Part shown: one piece after another, positions 6,813-13,327 of the stretch
How positions within the stretch are numbered: position 1 is the first letter of the stretch
Layout of the letters: every line of letters starts with the position of its first letter
Source of the DNA: Thermodesulfovibrionales bacterium
Lineage (GTDB): Bacteria > Nitrospirota > Thermodesulfovibrionia > Thermodesulfovibrionales > SM23-35
NCBI GenBank assembly: GCA_022013235.1
Contig: JAKLQR010000157.1
Span: 1 to 13,327 of the forward strand
Direction: 5' to 3'
DNA: 13,327 nt
Made by a program: the position numbers and the translations under genes
Notes under the pieces: model-generated
What the model saw: only the letters and a program-made list of their open reading frames with translations
Told to the model about the DNA's origin: nothing
Databases searched by the model: none

Positions 6813-7615
6813 GCGACCTCCTCGTCAGAAAAAACATCACGCATTTTTTCGTATCTGCTGCCGAATCTGGCCTTCAGCAGATTGTCATGCCGCCTGATGA
6901 TTTTCATAATATAAATATCATGCTTAATATAGTCCTCGGCCATGGTAATGAACCCTCTGTTCCGGCTCCAGGCGCCGTTGACTTTCCTGTATTTGAATAT
7001 TGTCCCCATGAGTACTTCTTTTGAATCAGTCACCGCAACGAGCCCTCTCCCTCCTTTCTCCTGATAGAGAGTATCCTCGATGGGGTGCTGATAGAGCTGC
7101 CCGGATTTAAACCGTGTCTGCCCGAAATGCACAATAGCGACCCTGACATTTCTCGACACGGCATCATTCACAATGGACTCGATCTGTTCAAGCTCTTCCT
7201 TCCAGATTGACAGCAGCACAACCTGCGCCGCACTTTGAATCATCTGAATGACCTTGTTCATCAGATAATCGTAATCGGCTATATTCCAGACCGAGGAAAA
7301 GTCCATTGTATCATCCAGGGCAGTGAGTTCATTTTTCAGGGTCTTTACGACAGATTCTGTTCTGCTCCTGTGCCGTTCGAGAAAGATTTCAGGTTCAACC
7401 GGGATATATTTCTTTGTATTTTCGCCCTCAAAGAGGGCAATCATCCCTTTTTCTGAAAGCCTCTTGAGCACTTCGTATACCTTCGATGTCGGTATCCCTG
7501 AGTGCTTGCTGATTTCATATGCAGTGGCCGGGCTGTTCCTGAGCAGGGAAATATACGCCCTTCCCTCGTATTCCGAGAGTCCGAGTTCTGCAAGATGAGA
7601 AAGCGTCTTATCCAT
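6809..7615 (-). CDS. TrmB-family transcriptional regulator
   Basis: DNA-binding regulator of 268 residues. A winged helix-turn-helix occupies about 1-70 (ATAYEISKHSGIPTSKVYEV, with the recognition helix about 43-55). A dimerising helix follows (about 78-103), then a C-terminal effector domain (about 106-250) that resembles the phospholipase-D-like fold of TrmB regulators (VVLLSIWKEELEQIESIV; FITMAEDYIKHDIYIMKI). TrmB proteins are best known in archaea as sugar-responsive repressors/activators; many bacterial members are uncharacterised. The gene is first in an operon with ilvE, so the effector may be an amino acid, 2-oxo acid or sugar signal (inference). It reads from a promoter containing two inverted repeats, consistent with autoregulation. 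AAGG lies eight bases before the ATG. The stop overlaps the ilvE start. Confidence 0.85.
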   Translation of the reverse strand: MDKTLSHLAELGLSEYEGRAYISLLRNSPATAYEISKHSGIPTSKVYEVLKRLSEKGMIALFEGENTKKYIPVEPEIFLERHRSRTESVVKTLKNELTALDDTMDFSSVWNIADYDYLMNKVIQMIQSAAQVVLLSIWKEELEQIESIVNDAVSRNVRVAIVHFGQTRFKSGQLYQHPIEDTLYQEKGGRGLVAVTDSKEVLMGTIFKYRKVNGAWSRNRGFITMAEDYIKHDIYIMKIIRRHDNLLKARFGSRYEKMRDVFSDEEVA

Positions 7616-7642
7616 AGTAACTACCTTGGTAGTGAATACTAT
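7614..7642. repeat. Interrupted inverted repeat over the TrmB gene start region
   Basis: The core ACTACC-TT-GGTAGT (7620-7633) is a perfect six-base dyad. Outer arms ATAGTA (7614-7619) and TACTAT (7637-7642) continue the symmetry after a three-base GAA interruption. It spans the predicted transcription start, ribosome binding site and first base pairs of the start codon of the minus-strand regulator gene. It is a candidate operator. Confidence 0.55.
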
Positions 7643-7664
7643 ACGAATTTATCGTATCTGTCAA
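7636..7664 (-). promoter_or_regulatory. Sigma-70-like promoter of the TrmB-ilvE operon
   Basis: On the minus strand a perfect TTGACA (7664-7659) is followed by exactly 17 bases and TAGTAT (7641-7636). An overlapping TATAGT with 15-base spacing is the alternative -10. Transcription would start near 7629, leaving a leader of roughly 14 bases before the ATG. This is the best promoter match in the window. Confidence 0.65.
7641..7657. repeat. Inverted repeat in the promoter spacer (candidate operator)
   Basis: ATACGA-ATTTA-TCGTAT is a perfect dyad of six-base arms with a five-base centre. It lies almost wholly between the -35 and -10 of the TrmB-ilvE promoter, where a bound regulator would block RNA polymerase. 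The most likely binder is the TrmB-family protein itself, by inference. Confidence 0.6.
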
Positions 7665-7752
7665 GTACCGTGGGGCAACGATCTATGCGCTTCTTTGTTT
7701 TTGACTGTAATTCCGGGTTATGTCCCGGCTCCATTGTGGCGTCTTATACTTG

Positions 7753-7801
7753 TCATTGTGGGGAACGAAGTCCTGATCCCGAAAGCATGGAGGATCAGGA
7801 C
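7753..7801. repeat. Probable degenerate dispersed palindromic repeat
   Basis: A perfect ten-base inverted repeat, GTCCTGATCC (7770-7779) and GGATCAGGAC (7792-7801), encloses a 12-base loop. Immediately before it, TCATTGTGGGGAACGAAG (7753-7770) closely resembles the TCATTGCGAGGAGCGAAG start of a short intergenic repeat I recall as common in many bacterial genomes. It probably is a decayed copy of such an element. A stem-loop in the kinase leader is the alternative. Confidence 0.45.
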
Positions 7802-7970
7802 GAGAATTAGCGAAAATACTCTGTCCGCCGTATTTATCAGGGAATTCATGAATACTATGAGTTATAGTTATTGCCGAATAACCACAACAGGGGAATTTCT
7901 TGCCGGGACATCCCCCTTAACTTTTCCCCGATAATCTGTTATTGTAAATCAGCAAAAACGGTCATACAGC

Positions 7971-7975
7971 AGGAG
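7971..7975 (+). promoter_or_regulatory. Ribosome binding site supporting a TTG start at 7981
   Basis: AGGAG is placed five bases before TTG at 7981. The frame has a stop at 7945-7947 and no ATG or GTG between, and the next in-frame Met lies inside the first membrane helix. TTG is therefore the start that fits. Confidence 0.75.
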
Positions 7976-7980
7976 AATCC

Positions 7981-10233
7981 TTGGCAGGCAAAACGTCTTT
8001 CTTCGCGAATATCAGGCAGATATTCCTGTCTTTCATCGAAAAATATCATCCTTTTAATATCAAATATTTCAAGGTCCTCGTAGGGATCATCATGACTTTG
8101 CTTATGGGCGCTGTCCTTATCCTCGGATGGCTCTCTTCACAAAAGGTAAAGGAAATTGTTACGGATGATTTTAATCAACAGCAGCTGGTGCTCGCACGTC
8201 ATGCAGCCACCCAGATCGAAAACAGTCTCGAATCCCTGAAAAGAGAACTCCAGCTCCTGAGTGTCTCACCCTCCCTTCAGTATATAGAAAAAACATGGCT
8301 GATCAACAGGATGGATATTGCATTCTCGAGCATCAAACATGAAGGCACGCTCGAAATGCGCCTGATCGAACCGAAAAACGAGAGGGTCTACCACGTAACC
8401 GGCCAGCAGGAATGCTCTTTAGAAACAATGGGACCGGATGATGCGTCATATATATCATGGGCTCAAAAAGAAGAAAATATCGGCCAGATCATGTTTACCA
8501 GCATTTCAACTATACAGTTCAACGGTAAACCCACGCGACCGATTATGAGGATGGTAATCCCCGTATGGCAGATATCCGTCGACGAATCACACCCCGTTGC
8601 AACCAATAAATTTTCAGGGGTCATGGTCTTTGTGCTCGACGTAAGCAGGCTGATCGGGAATATTACAAAAGAGATCCGCTCGGGAAAAACGGGATATTCA
8701 TGGGTTATTAATGAGAATGCAACTTTCCTCTACCATCAGGATGAATCATTCATCGGGAAAAACGCGTTCGAGGTGAGGAAAGGGAAAAAGCCCACCATTT
8801 CATTTGAGAGGATCAATGAGATCCAGCAAGACAAAATGCTGAAAGGGGAAGAGGGGACAAGCTGGTATATTTCGGGTTGGCACAGAGGTGTAGAGGGAGA
8901 GATAAAAAAGCTGATTGCGTACACCCCGATTACCTTCAATGAGAAAGAGAAGAGCCGGATATGGTCCGTAGCGGTCGTAGCGCCTGTCAGTGAGATTGAG
9001 GGCCCGATCCACGAAATACAGCAGCGGCAGATTCTCCTTCAGGCTCTCATCATCTTCCTCATCCTCTTCGGCGGAATGTTCATAAACTTCATGATCTTAA
9101 GCTGGTCAAATACGCTTGAACAGGAGGTCACAAAAAAGACTGTCGAATTAAAAAAATCGGAGCAGCAATATAAATCTCTCGTAGAAAATGCTGAAGATAT
9201 TATTTTTACGGTGGACTATCATGGGAATATTCTTTCAATAAACAGATATGGCGCCTATTTTTTTACCTTGCGGGAAGAAAGTATTGTCGGACGCAATTTA
9301 CTGGAGCTCATTTCATGGCCGAGCAGCGAAGTGCTTCTGACGATGATCAAGAAGGTATTCGAAAGAAAAGAAAGTAAACAGATAAACCACTTGGTCCTGA
9401 TAGAAGACCGAGAGTACTGGCTGAATACGCATTTCAGAAGGCTCTGGGATGAACAAGGAAATATCTATGCTGTCCTTGGCATATCGAGGGACATTACTGA
9501 AAGAAAAGAAATGGAGGAACACAGTTATTATACGGAAAAACTGGCGGCCATGGGGACGCTTGCTGCCGGTGTGGCGCATGAAATCAATAATCCACTTGCG
9601 GTTATTCTCGGTTTTACCGATATACTTTTGGAGAAGGTTCAACCAGATTCTGATGAATATGATATATTGAAAACGATAGAAAAACAGGGTCTCAATGCCA
9701 AAAGGGTTGTTGAAAACCTGTTAAGTTTTGCGCGTCATAAAGAGCAAAATCAAGAGCCCATTAATATAAATGAGGTGATAGAATCGGTATTAAACGTTAT
9801 GGGGAATACCCTGGTGGTGAACAAGATTTCAGTGAAGAGACAGTATGAAGAGAACCTTCCGGCGATAATTGGGGATACCGGAGAATTGCAGCAGGTCTTT
9901 TTCAACATAATCAATAATGCCATTTATGCGATGCAAGGCGGAGGTATTTTAACTATTACCACAAAATCATTGAACGAAAAGGTTGAGATAAAGATAGCTG
10001 ATACCGGGTGTGGCATTAAAAAAGAACATAGAAAAAGGATATTTGATCCGCTTTTCACAACAAAGGAGGTGGGGAAAGGCACAGGACTTGGTCTTTCGGT
10101 TTCGTATGGTATCGTAAAAAAACACGGCGGGTCCATTACCTTTGACACAAAAACAAAAGAAGAATCAGAGGAACCAGGGACTACATTCATTATAGACTTC
10201 CCAGTTGCGAAAAATGACTCATTGAGCGAGTGA
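7981..10233 (+). CDS. Membrane dCache-PAS-histidine kinase
   Basis: Sensor kinase of 750 residues starting at TTG. A short cytoplasmic N-terminus precedes membrane helix 1 (about 31-51). A large extracytoplasmic region (about 55-345), with GYSWVINENATFLYHQDESFIGKN near its end, fits a dCache ligand-binding domain. Membrane helix 2 is about 351-374. A cytoplasmic PAS (about 390-508) ends DITERK. The kinase core has phosphoacceptor H533 in AAGVAHEINNPLAVIL, N-box N646, G1 DTGCG (674-678), the FDPLFTTK box (688-695) and G2 GKGTGLGLS (698-706). This is the NtrB/ZraS-like kinase class. It lies 57 bases before a receiver gene of NtrC type and is very likely its partner. The ligand of the Cache domain cannot be read from sequence; small organic acids or amino acids are typical for the family. 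Confidence 0.9.
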   Translation: MAGKTSFFANIRQIFLSFIEKYHPFNIKYFKVLVGIIMTLLMGAVLILGWLSSQKVKEIVTDDFNQQQLVLARHAATQIENSLESLKRELQLLSVSPSLQYIEKTWLINRMDIAFSSIKHEGTLEMRLIEPKNERVYHVTGQQECSLETMGPDDASYISWAQKEENIGQIMFTSISTIQFNGKPTRPIMRMVIPVWQISVDESHPVATNKFSGVMVFVLDVSRLIGNITKEIRSGKTGYSWVINENATFLYHQDESFIGKNAFEVRKGKKPTISFERINEIQQDKMLKGEEGTSWYISGWHRGVEGEIKKLIAYTPITFNEKEKSRIWSVAVVAPVSEIEGPIHEIQQRQILLQALIIFLILFGGMFINFMILSWSNTLEQEVTKKTVELKKSEQQYKSLVENAEDIIFTVDYHGNILSINRYGAYFFTLREESIVGRNLLELISWPSSEVLLTMIKKVFERKESKQINHLVLIEDREYWLNTHFRRLWDEQGNIYAVLGISRDITERKEMEEHSYYTEKLAAMGTLAAGVAHEINNPLAVILGFTDILLEKVQPDSDEYDILKTIEKQGLNAKRVVENLLSFARHKEQNQEPININEVIESVLNVMGNTLVVNKISVKRQYEENLPAIIGDTGELQQVFFNIINNAIYAMQGGGILTITTKSLNEKVEIKIADTGCGIKKEHRKRIFDPLFTTKEVGKGTGLGLSVSYGIVKKHGGSITFDTKTKEESEEPGTTFIIDFPVAKNDSLSE

Positions 10234-10290
10234 ACCTTATCCTGGAGCGTAGTTTCTTATGAACGAAAGAATAAAACGGAGGAGTGCAGG

Positions 10291-10713
10291 ATGGCAGAGA
10301 AAATATTAATAGTAGATGATGAATTAGATATGCTTAAACTTCTAAGCATGATCATCAAAGAAAAGACGCCTTATGAGGTCACCACTACCAATAATCCTCT
10401 GGAAGCGGTTGAACTGGCAAAACAAGGAGGGATTGACCTGGTAATTACAGACCTGAAAATGCCCGGGCTTGACGGAATCGAAGTCCTTGAGGCCGTCAAA
10501 AAAGATGACCCGGACCGCCCGGTCATTTTTATTACCGCCTATGCAACGGTCGAATCTGCTTCAGAAGCTATTCAGAAAGGCGGGTTTGACTTCATTACCA
10601 AGCCATTCAGGAAAGAACAGATACTCTTCACCGTTGACCGGGCAATGAAATGGATCGCCATGCAGAAAGAAAACAAGTTACTTAAGGAGCAGCTAAAGAA
10701 AAGTGAGCAGTGA
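10291..10713 (+). CDS. NtrC-like stand-alone response regulator
   Basis: A 140-residue protein consisting of one receiver (about 3-122) and a short charged helix (about 122-140, MQKENKLLKEQLKKSEQ). It has D9/D10, phosphoacceptor D54 in VITDLKMPG, T82 and K104 (ITKPF). The sequence is that of NtrC-family receivers, and the terminal helix matches the linker that would normally lead into an AAA+ domain, but a stop follows and the next 70 bases hold no remnant. Output must therefore be through a protein partner or phosphorelay. A strong GGAGGAG (10278-10284) precedes the ATG. It lies directly after the dCache-PAS kinase, its probable phosphodonor, in the same transcript. Confidence 0.9.
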   Translation: MAEKILIVDDELDMLKLLSMIIKEKTPYEVTTTNNPLEAVELAKQGGIDLVITDLKMPGLDGIEVLEAVKKDDPDRPVIFITAYATVESASEAIQKGGFDFITKPFRKEQILFTVDRAMKWIAMQKENKLLKEQLKKSEQ

Positions 10714-10742
10714 AGAATAAGAGCGTAAAAGTATAACAGCCT

Positions 10743-10769
10743 GAGAGAAAAGACAGAATCTTTTCTCTC
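10743..10769. terminator. Terminator-like hairpin between convergent genes
   Basis: GAGAGAAAAG (10743-10752) and CTTTTCTCTC (10760-10769) form a perfect ten-base stem with a seven-base loop. It sits 30 bases after the receiver stop and 14 bases past the stop of the convergent minus-strand gene. The downstream side is pyrimidine-rich on the plus strand but lacks a clean T-run, and the stem is AT-rich, so termination efficiency is uncertain. Confidence 0.5.
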
Positions 10770-10782
10770 TATCCTTCACGTT

Positions 10783-13326
10783 TCAATGTTCACTTTTTAC
10801 GCTTGACGGTTTTCTTATGTGTTCATTTACAAACTGATCGATATACATATCTGTTACCGCATCGTTGTACAGAACCGCATCGAGTTGTTTTGTGTAGGCA
10901 GTGAGCTTACCCAGTATACCTAATGTCTCTTCGATAGTTGACTGCTTATATTTTGCAAGAACCGCATTGACCACATCCCCTTCAACACAAATCGTAAATC
11001 CCAGCTTCCTGAGGATTTCTTGTATAAGTCTCACCCGTCGCAATCTCCTTTCAAGCGATGATCCCCCGCCTTTAAAAAAGAACTTTATATAATTGTCATT
11101 CATGGTCTCAGCAGCATAGGCCTCTATCGTTGAAAAATGATAGCCGAGCCGTATACTGAAATTCATGTAATTCCTGGCAACAATCGAAAAACTCTTTTCT
11201 TCTGTATGAAATGGCTCTTTTACCGGGGAGGAAGAGAATTGAGGACGTATGCCTGAAAAGCCTCTCTCTTCCGGGGGTCTTGGCTTAGGCCATGTCATAC
11301 TGCTCATTCCCTTGAATATTGCAGAAAATGGGATTGAAAGGATATCGGCGGGTGACGGTTTCTTGACTTGCGGTGAAATGCCGCCGTCAATATCGAATAA
11401 GCGTATCGAGACAGGGATTCCTGCCACAAGCTTGACTGCCCCCCTTAATCCTTTCATGTCATGCCCTTCCCCGATGGATGACATTTTTTGTATTGCTTTC
11501 TCTCGGGCAAAACGGGTTATATCATGGAAAGTCTCACAATACTCTGGCTTGAAATGAGGGCCCTCAGGGTCTACGAGATTAAGAGGAACGATCTTCTTGA
11601 GTATCCTTTTCAGCCTTTTAAACAAAGCTATTTCCTCCAGAGGTTCTTTCTTCCCTGCGGTAAACTCAATGAGTTCGGTCACTCTGCCTTCGTATACATT
11701 GCAGTGAATGGCATCAACCGTTATCTCACGACCGTGTCTGATAACATTCGTAGCCACCTCAGAATTCAGAATCGCAGGGACTCGATATTCCCTCGCGAGA
11801 GATGCCATATGGCCCATTGCGCTTCCTGCATCTGTGATGATAGCTGATGCCTTGTGCATAACGGTGACATATTTCGGATCGGTGCGCCTCGCAATAAGGA
11901 CAGCACCTTCCGGGAAATGCTTCAGATGTTCCTCATCCTTCAGGAGGAAAGCTCTTCCAACCCCGATCCCTTTACAGGCGATCACCCCTTTTTCCAAAAG
12001 GATGGGATACCCCTCGATTCGTCTCGGGACATACAGACCGGCTTTCTGCCGGATATCCCATATCCTTAGCGGACGGGTCTGTAATATGTATAAGTGGTCA
12101 TCTCTGTCAAGCGCCCATTCTATGTCCTGTGGACAGCCATAATATTTCTCTATCTCGAGTGCATATGTTGCCAGCGTTTTCATCTGTCCATCCGTGAGGC
12201 ACTGTTTCCCCTGTAACGCATCCGGAACCCTGACTTCCTGAAGGACGCCATCCTTGCCAATGGCGAGCATTGTTGCCTGGTGTGATATTCTCCTGCTCAT
12301 TATCAAACCTTCAGGATGTCTTGATACGCTATATGCATCAGAGGAGACAGTTTCATTCTCCATAAATTTGCCGAAGCCATACAGCGCGTTTATGAGGATA
12401 TGATCAGAGGCGCGATCATTCGGATCTTTGGTATACACTACACCACCCGCTTTTGCATCCACCATGCTGAGGACTCCGACCGCCATTGCCATCTCTTCTT
12501 CTGAAAAGCCGTTTGTCTTGTAATAAAATATTGCCCGTGGAGTGAAGAGACTGGCAACAACCTCTTTATATTTCTCCATAATCCGGTCCCCCGGGACATT
12601 GAGGAAGGTAGCATACTGCCCGGCAAAGCTAAAATGGCCGTCTTCATGAATCGCGCTGCTTCTTACAGAGACCGTTGTCTCTTTACCGGTCTTCCTGCAG
12701 AGATCTGAGTACGCACCTCTTATTGCATTTGCTACATCATCAGGAATTGCCGACCTTATAATCATGTCCTGTATTTCCCGGCTGACCTCATAAAGCTCTT
12801 CAAGATTTTCCAGTCTCAATGCAGAAATTATCCTGTTTGTGTTTTGAAGAAACCTGTTATGTTCCATGAATCTTTTGAATGCATATGTGCTGACCGCAAA
12901 CCCCTCCGGGGTGGGAAGATTCAGTATCGTTTTTACCGCTCCCAAATGTGCTATCTTACCGCCGGCTATATTCCCCATATCACGGGGAATATCCTCCAGC
13001 GGAATGGTCAGGTCACTTATCGGCACCTCGAACTTCCACAAAAGCATATTTTCAATATCTCTGTTAAGGACGTCAAATTTCCTGCAAAGCGCTGTATAGG
13101 TATCTTCAGAAGAGAGCGCATTCAGATTCTCGATGATATGCAAAACCCCGGAAGCAATCTTTCTGACGCTCGCATGAATATACTCTGCATCGAACAGGTA
13201 ATCGCCCGATACTTTTTCTTCCATATCCGCCATAATCTTCAGAACAATATTATTCTTCGCAAGAAGTTGCTGAAATGCATGATACTTCTTTTTGATAATT
13301 TCATGAAGGGTATCTGGAAGGTATTC
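10783..13326 (-). CDS. PEP/pyruvate-binding-domain phosphotransferase, unusual C-terminus, 5' partial
   Basis: Related to phosphoenolpyruvate synthase and pyruvate phosphate dikinase. Numbering is from an internal Met at 13233. A helical N-terminal region (about 1-65) precedes an ATP-grasp domain (about 80-392) with GGKIAHLGAV (91-100), SVRSSAIHEDGHFSFAGQY (189-207), QDIEWA (369-374) and QTRP (385-388). The swivelling phosphohistidine domain (about 412-520) has H475 in TDAGSAMGHMASLAREYRVP. The C-terminal 300 residues (about 520-816) do not show the PEP-binding TIM-barrel motifs; they contain FHDITRFAREKAIQKM and NFSIRLGYHFSTIEAY, a pattern I associate with uncharacterised family members. It probably moves phosphate from ATP to its histidine and on to an unknown acceptor. 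Upstream of 13233 the frame is open for 31 more codons to the edge, with no start codon, so the true start lies outside. Confidence 0.8.
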   Translation of the reverse strand, partial: EYLPDTLHEIIKKKYHAFQQLLAKNNIVLKIMADMEEKVSGDYLFDAEYIHASVRKIASGVLHIIENLNALSSEDTYTALCRKFDVLNRDIENMLLWKFEVPISDLTIPLEDIPRDMGNIAGGKIAHLGAVKTILNLPTPEGFAVSTYAFKRFMEHNRFLQNTNRIISALRLENLEELYEVSREIQDMIIRSAIPDDVANAIRGAYSDLCRKTGKETTVSVRSSAIHEDGHFSFAGQYATFLNVPGDRIMEKYKEVVASLFTPRAIFYYKTNGFSEEEMAMAVGVLSMVDAKAGGVVYTKDPNDRASDHILINALYGFGKFMENETVSSDAYSVSRHPEGLIMSRRISHQATMLAIGKDGVLQEVRVPDALQGKQCLTDGQMKTLATYALEIEKYYGCPQDIEWALDRDDHLYILQTRPLRIWDIRQKAGLYVPRRIEGYPILLEKGVIACKGIGVGRAFLLKDEEHLKHFPEGAVLIARRTDPKYVTVMHKASAIITDAGSAMGHMASLAREYRVPAILNSEVATNVIRHGREITVDAIHCNVYEGRVTELIEFTAGKKEPLEEIALFKRLKRILKKIVPLNLVDPEGPHFKPEYCETFHDITRFAREKAIQKMSSIGEGHDMKGLRGAVKLVAGIPVSIRLFDIDGGISPQVKKPSPADILSIPFSAIFKGMSSMTWPKPRPPEERGFSGIRPQFSSSPVKEPFHTEEKSFSIVARNYMNFSIRLGYHFSTIEAYAAETMNDNYIKFFFKGGGSSLERRLRRVRLIQEILRKLGFTICVEGDVVNAVLAKYKQSTIEETLGILGKLTAYTKQLDAVLYNDAVTDMYIDQFVNEHIRKPSSVKSEH

Positions 13327-13327
13327 G

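Larger units (their letters stand above)
7665..7980. other. Divergent intergenic region with several small dyads, no supported gene
   Basis: This stretch lies between the TrmB-ilvE promoter and the TTG-started histidine kinase. It contains CCGGG-N6-CCCGG (7713-7728), a ten-base-arm repeat (7770-7801), the ten-base palindrome ATTCATGAAT (7844-7853) and ACTAT-N5-ATAGT (7854-7868). Open frames through it read across the repeat element, lack ribosome binding sites and show no family features, so I do not call a gene. A weak promoter-like TTAACT-N17-TATTGT ahead of the kinase gene is possible but poor. Confidence 0.6.

Noticed and set aside
7626..7934. Possible 102-residue plus-strand gene in the TrmB/kinase intergenic region
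   Set aside because: It reads through the promoter and the inverted repeat, has no ribosome binding site and encodes no recognisable domain; it looks like translation of non-coding repeat sequence.
12438..12647. Other open frames lying antisense to or within the large genes
   Set aside because: They run opposite to or out of frame with genes that have full domain evidence, and show no family features or ribosome binding sites.
10783..13233. Annotation as a metabolic phosphoenolpyruvate synthase (ppsA)
   Set aside because: The PEP-binding barrel motifs are not visible and the phosphohistidine loop is altered, so a gene symbol is not justified.

Overview
The window is a gene-dense, signalling-rich stretch of a bacterial chromosome with mid-range GC by eye. 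All protein matches are bacterial. A NifA-type activator, N-terminally extended PAS/GAF/REC signalling proteins, a TrmB regulator next to a short branched-chain aminotransferase, and a large PEP-synthase-like phosphotransferase together suggest an anaerobic Gram-negative lineage such as Nitrospirota or Desulfobacterota. That placement is inferred from gene content only and is tentative.

Left part (1-5927, plus strand). A NifA-like sigma-54 activator enters from the left edge without its start. It is followed by a likely promoter and two overlapping genes: a receiver-GAF-coiled-coil protein and a receiver-HD-GYP (cyclic-di-GMP phosphodiesterase) protein. Their receivers look like a tandem duplication. 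Next come a stand-alone DivK-like receiver (start best placed at 3859) and a receiver-PAS-histidine kinase whose PAS domain carries a Cys/His motif. The kinase has its own candidate promoter, with a dyad in the spacer.

Middle (5961-7980). Two minus-strand genes form an ATGA-coupled operon: a TrmB-family regulator and then a branched-chain amino acid aminotransferase. The regulator has a good sigma-70-like promoter, with one inverted repeat between -35 and -10 and a second around the expected transcription start. This looks like an autoregulated promoter. The 365-base divergent intergenic region also holds a 10-bp-arm inverted repeat next to a sequence resembling a widespread dispersed bacterial repeat.

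Right part (7981-13327). A membrane dCache-PAS-histidine kinase, starting at TTG, is followed by an NtrC-like receiver lacking the AAA+ and DNA-binding domains. They form a probable two-component pair. A terminator-like hairpin separates them from a convergent minus-strand gene for a PEP/pyruvate-binding-type protein: ATP-grasp, phosphohistidine swivel and an unfamiliar C-terminal domain. Its reading frame stays open to the right edge, so its true start lies outside the window.

I see no rRNA, tRNA, CRISPR array, transposase or phage gene. The best candidates for something undescribed are the C-terminal domain of the PEP-synthase-like protein, the two-dyad promoter of the TrmB-ilvE operon, and the Cys/His PAS kinase.
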